Made by a program: the position numbers and the translations under genes. The notes under the pieces were generated by a model. The model made no database searches, was not told the origin of the DNA, and saw only the letters and a program-made list of their open reading frames with translations. 64,000 bases of DNA from Eubacteriales Family XIII. Incertae Sedis bacterium (lineage in GTDB: Bacteria > Bacillota > Clostridia > Peptostreptococcales > Anaerovoracaceae). Positions 61,801 through 64,000 of the stretch are shown piece by piece (position 1 is the first letter of the stretch; each line of letters begins with the position of its first letter). The stretch covers positions 27,129 through 91,128 of the forward strand of contig JAISTV010000015.1 of the NCBI GenBank assembly GCA_031272485.1. The letters are read 5' to 3'.

Positions 61801-64000
61801 CCGTCCCGCACTGCCACATACACCTTCGTATCACCCGCGGCAAACGTTACAGGCAGGCCCGCCAGAGTGCCCGCCTCGAGATACCCGAGGCTCCGCCCGC
61901 CGGCCAGCACCGACTCCGCGGTAGGCGCCGCGCCGCCGCTCTGCGTGAGGTACTTCGCCTCGCCGTCTTCGCTCAAAGTAAAGGATAGCGTCCCGCTCGT
62001 CTCTTCCTTGCGATTCACCTTGCCCGCCGTAAGCACAGGCGCCAGATTGTCATAAGCCGGCTGGACGATCCGTAGCGGCTCGCTCACGTTCCCCGCCTTG
62101 TCGCGGACCACCACGTACACATAGCGCACGCCCGTATCCAGCGTGACCGCCTTGCCGCTCACGCTGCCTGTAGCCACCGTGCCCAGCGAAGTGCCGCCGC
62201 TTACCACGTCTCCGCCCGCGGGCGCGCCCGCATCCGGCGCAAGCTGCACATAGTACGCCGTGCCGCCCTCGTCCGTCTTAAAGCTGACTGTTCCGGCCGT
62301 AGCCCCGGTCCGCACCGCAGACCCGCCGCTCAAAACCGGCGGCGTGCCGTCGTACGCTTCCAGTTCTATCTTAACTGCCGCGGACAGGTTCCCCGCCGCG
62401 TCGCGCACCACGAGGTATAGGTCCTGCGCCTCCTTGGCCACCGTCACGGTCTGACCGCTCACGGCACCGGCTACTACCGCGCCGAGCGCCTTGCCGTCCG
62501 CCACGACCCTTGCGGCCGCAGGCGCATCCACGCCGGCCGTGAGCGCCAGCACGTAGGCGTCGCCCGCCTCCGATGTGGTAAACCCGACCGTTGCCACCGT
62601 AGCGTTCGTCCGCACGGCCGACCCATCGGACACCACCGGCGCCGTCACGTCGCGGTACAGCGTCACCTTAAGCGCGCCCGTAAGAATCTCCGTATCCGCA
62701 AGCCCCTGCACGCGCACGCTCACCTCTGTCCCGTTCGGGAAGGTCCCGCTCACGTTAAATTTCCACACGGTATTCCCGCTGCCGGCCACCGGCGCCAACG
62801 TCCCGTCCGCCAGCGAAACCCCGTCGCCAATCAGCGTGATATTCGCCGCCGCAAGCCCGCTCAGCGCCTCGCTGAACGTAATGCGAATCTCCGTCGTGGT
62901 GGCCACGCCGTCCGTTCCGCCTACCTGCGCTGCCGTATACGTGAGCGCCCGGTCCGTCTTAACCGTAAGCCCGCTGCTCGCCGGGCTCGCCTCCAGCACG
63001 TCCGTGGCCTTGCGCCGCGCATACACCGTGTAGGTGGTCGCCGGCGAGAGCGCCGTAAACACGCCGCCGTCCTGCCACGTTGCGCCGCTGCCCGCCGTGC
63101 CGTAGTCTATCGAATACTGAAGCCCGTCCACGGCCTCCACGCTTATCTGCGTAGAGCTCTTGCTCACAAACACAGGCACAGCCGGCGCGCTCTGCGACGC
63201 CTTGCCCACCGTATCGGAAAGCCCCGTGGCCCGCGAACCGCTCGCGTTGGCCGCCGTAACCGTCACCGAAATCTTCTTGCCTATATCCGCCGCCGTGAGC
63301 ACATAGCTCGCCCCGCCGGCCCCGCTTATCACAGTCCCTTCCGTGTCCGCCGCGTTGTTATGCCGCTTCCACACGTAGGTCAGGTCGCCCATGCCCACGG
63401 TTTCGGAAATATCCGGCGTCGTGCCAAGTCCGTTCACATCCGCCGTAAGCGTCTGCCCGTATGTGGTCTTGCCCGTAAGCGTAACCGACCCCGTGAGCGG
63501 CGCCTTGGCGAGCGTCACGTTCACCTTGGTCTGCGATGCCACGTAGCTCGGATTCGCCGAATCGTACGCCTGCGTCGGGTCCGCCATGAGGCTCTTGGGC
63601 GTAAACACCAGCGCCGCCTCCTGCACGCCGCCCGCCGCGGAAAGCAGCACAGACGGACTTAGCCAGGTAAACGTCCCTTCAATATCCTGCGACATGCCCT
63701 CGCCGTCCACGGCCACCGCCCGGAAGCCCTTGAGCCGCAGCAGCGTATCGAGCGTCTGCCCGCTGCCCGAAATATCCGCCAGCGTCTGCCCGTAAATCCC
63801 GTCAATCACATAACCGTCCGGAATGACTATCTGCGTCGTGGGGCTGAACACCGTCAGGGTAGCCGTAGCCTTAACCCGCTGCAGCCTGGGGTCAGAGGGC
63901 ACAAACACCGCGCTCACGTGCTTCACGCCCGCCGTATGATTCACACTGCTGTCCGCCGGATTCTGCGTCTCCGCATCGTCCACGCCATACGCCAGTCCGT
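58872..64000 (-). CDS. Giant repeat-rich surface protein, N-terminus outside window
   Basis: More than 1700 residues are visible and the frame stays open to position 64000. The layout has four parts. N-terminal MBG/YDG-like and Ig-like domains include YGQTLTADVNGLG and ITFSEALSGLAAANITLIG. Ten ~95-residue tandem repeats follow, each with an NR or RT box, SFKTDEAG-like strand, and DVYVVVRDAAGNVSN. Next is a Gly/Ser linker of about 70 residues with an acidic block (GGDDDTDDGDVTDD). The protein ends in a membrane helix (IGIGAVALIAAFLLWWLLW) and a basic tail KRRKEEEDPAK. No LPxTG, so it is anchored by the helix. Likely an adhesin or polysaccharide-binding surface protein. Confidence 0.8.
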   Translation of the reverse strand, partial: GLAYGVDDAETQNPADSSVNHTAGVKHVSAVFVPSDPRLQRVKATATLTVFSPTTQIVIPDGYVIDGIYGQTLADISGSGQTLDTLLRLKGFRAVAVDGEGMSQDIEGTFTWLSPSVLLSAAGGVQEAALVFTPKSLMADPTQAYDSANPSYVASQTKVNVTLAKAPLTGSVTLTGKTTYGQTLTADVNGLGTTPDISETVGMGDLTYVWKRHNNAADTEGTVISGAGGASYVLTAADIGKKISVTVTAANASGSRATGLSDTVGKASQSAPAVPVFVSKSSTQISVEAVDGLQYSIDYGTAGSGATWQDGGVFTALSPATTYTVYARRKATDVLEASPASSGLTVKTDRALTYTAAQVGGTDGVATTTEIRITFSEALSGLAAANITLIGDGVSLADGTLAPVAGSGNTVWKFNVSGTFPNGTEVSVRVQGLADTEILTGALKVTLYRDVTAPVVSDGSAVRTNATVATVGFTTSEAGDAYVLALTAGVDAPAAARVVADGKALGAVVAGAVSGQTVTVAKEAQDLYLVVRDAAGNLSAAVKIELEAYDGTPPVLSGGSAVRTGATAGTVSFKTDEGGTAYYVQLAPDAGAPAGGDVVSGGTSLGTVATGSVSGKAVTLDTGVRYVYVVVRDKAGNVSEPLRIVQPAYDNLAPVLTAGKVNRKEETSGTLSFTLSEDGEAKYLTQSGGAAPTAESVLAGGRSLGYLEAGTLAGLPVTFAAGDTKVYVAVRDGAGNASNVLAVDIPALAGGGADTVAPVVSAGSVNRLSSVAGTLSFKTDEAGSAHVYVQAAGKKAPSAAAVGAQPSIGSVASGDVVGKAITLAAGAQDVYVVVKDAAGNVSNLLVIEVPDFGGADETSPRISDGYSNRISSTSGTVSFSTDEAGTAFVLAVAAGAVAPSAADIESGGASLGTVAAGPVVGKAITVTEGAKDLYVVLRDAAGNRSNVLCIPMAAAGDAGSDVRAPWLSGGLVNRTSSEAGSISFYSDEAGEGFVLVQEAGAAVPDAAAVLSADSIGIVDAGFTGAKAVALTAGAKDIYVVVRDAAGNASNVLLIYAAAYTGKDVQPPQLSNGHYVRTSDTAATIGLDTDEGGSLFVLALVEGTTPVPGAQDVIADPSVQALGPVAAGSLADIPVEITDGAQDVYVVIRDAAGNASAVLLIRMTDYDGTAPVVTAVGSNRTSDGAGTVRFTTDESGEAYYVVSNDAAASPVADAVAGGRALGQALTGGEVVKSVNLTAGEQYVFVVVKDATGNVSAPVRFTLAAFAGTDTQAPVVSGLMANRYAADAAAISLTTDEGGEAYYVAVPAGTPVTQPAAEDLATARDGSGSGTPWMVLGEVPAGTTAGLPIAVDSGATDVYVVVRDAAGNISDMDTVSLAAWGGSDTQAPALLAGAVTRTGATGGVLSFKTDEAGAAFVYVADGGLTAPDADTVEHLGVPIGAVAAGNISGVNVALTPGKQDVFVLVKDAAGNVSNVLFIPVAAYSADAGDGYTYAVLSPNPMTWTGRTGSLTAEIDGDSTKFARLLIGTAPGAESAALVPGTDYTVAGGSTVITLNESWLGTLAPGTYWLVAVYESGAGASWYADEIQLIIPKADDSGGGGGGDTPGGGGSSSGGGSGSGGSGSGSTVSGGGSGSSTGSAITTGGSISGGGGKDNGGDDDTDDGDVTDDEVSKGIFKYAPAIGIGAVALIAAFLLWWLLWKRRKEEEDPAK

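Noticed and set aside
1..64000. tRNA, rRNA, tmRNA genes or CRISPR arrays
   Set aside because: Intergenic gaps were read for cloverleaf patterns and for regularly spaced repeats; none was found. Short or unusual RNAs could still be missed.

Overview
The window looks like a chromosome segment of a GC-rich Gram-positive bacterium, most likely a clostridial lineage of Bacillota. The evidence is a SigI-type sigma factor, a Bacillota-style division and cell-wall (dcw) cluster with mraZ, a PASTA-domain PBP and DivIB/FtsQ, a NiaR-type niacin repressor, AGGAGG ribosome-binding sites and lipobox proteins. About 53 protein genes are visible and most run on the minus strand. I saw no rRNA, tRNA or CRISPR array. 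Function calls come from reading motifs, not from database searches.

Layout. 1-6030: the cut end of a sigI-like gene, a divergent transglutaminase-like lipoprotein, and a minus-strand operon (radical SAM, TPR protein, iorA, iorB) for ferredoxin-linked aryl-pyruvate oxidation. 6062-8401: argS and a toxin-antitoxin locus with an intact RelB/DinJ-like antitoxin and a broken MazF/PemK toxin. 8420-15790: mutS2, zapA-like, pheT, pheS and an rRNA methylase, transcribed from the methylase towards mutS2. 15806-29912: the dcw cluster, read downward as mraZ, rsmH, ftsL, pbp, murF, mraY, murD, ftsW, murG, ftsQ, then an unusual six-helix zinc-ribbon membrane protein, then ftsZ. murB, murC and ftsA are absent from their usual places.

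30228-33343: alr, a Phd/PIN toxin-antitoxin pair with a clear operator, and ychF. 33340-38411 is the accessory part. It holds a stand-alone reverse transcriptase preceded by a 128-nt segment closed by an 11-bp inverted repeat and by a small unknown protein. Next comes a visibly AT-rich island with a LytTR regulator, a short secreted peptide, a four-helix protein of FtsX/MacB-like topology and a VanZ-like protein.

38712-43434: an HD-GYP phosphodiesterase, tpx, split coaB and coaC, a nitrilase-family amidase, a HAD phosphatase and a small P-loop protein. 43541-46535: two inverted copies of a ~128-bp palindromic repeat bracket a Cys/Met-metabolism PLP enzyme, a PNPOx-like protein and a DUF559-type nuclease-fold protein. 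46601-58811: a second radical SAM paralogue, a multiple-monosaccharide ABC transporter (chvE, mmsA, mmsB), rlmN, a eukaryote-type ileS, niaR, a REP-like repeat and a beta-CASP metallo-hydrolase. 58872-64000: a very large repeat-rich surface protein whose N-terminus lies outside the window.

The best candidates for something undescribed are the reverse transcriptase locus (34563-35204), the LytTR/peptide/VanZ island (35299-38350) and the inverted-repeat cassette (43541-46535).
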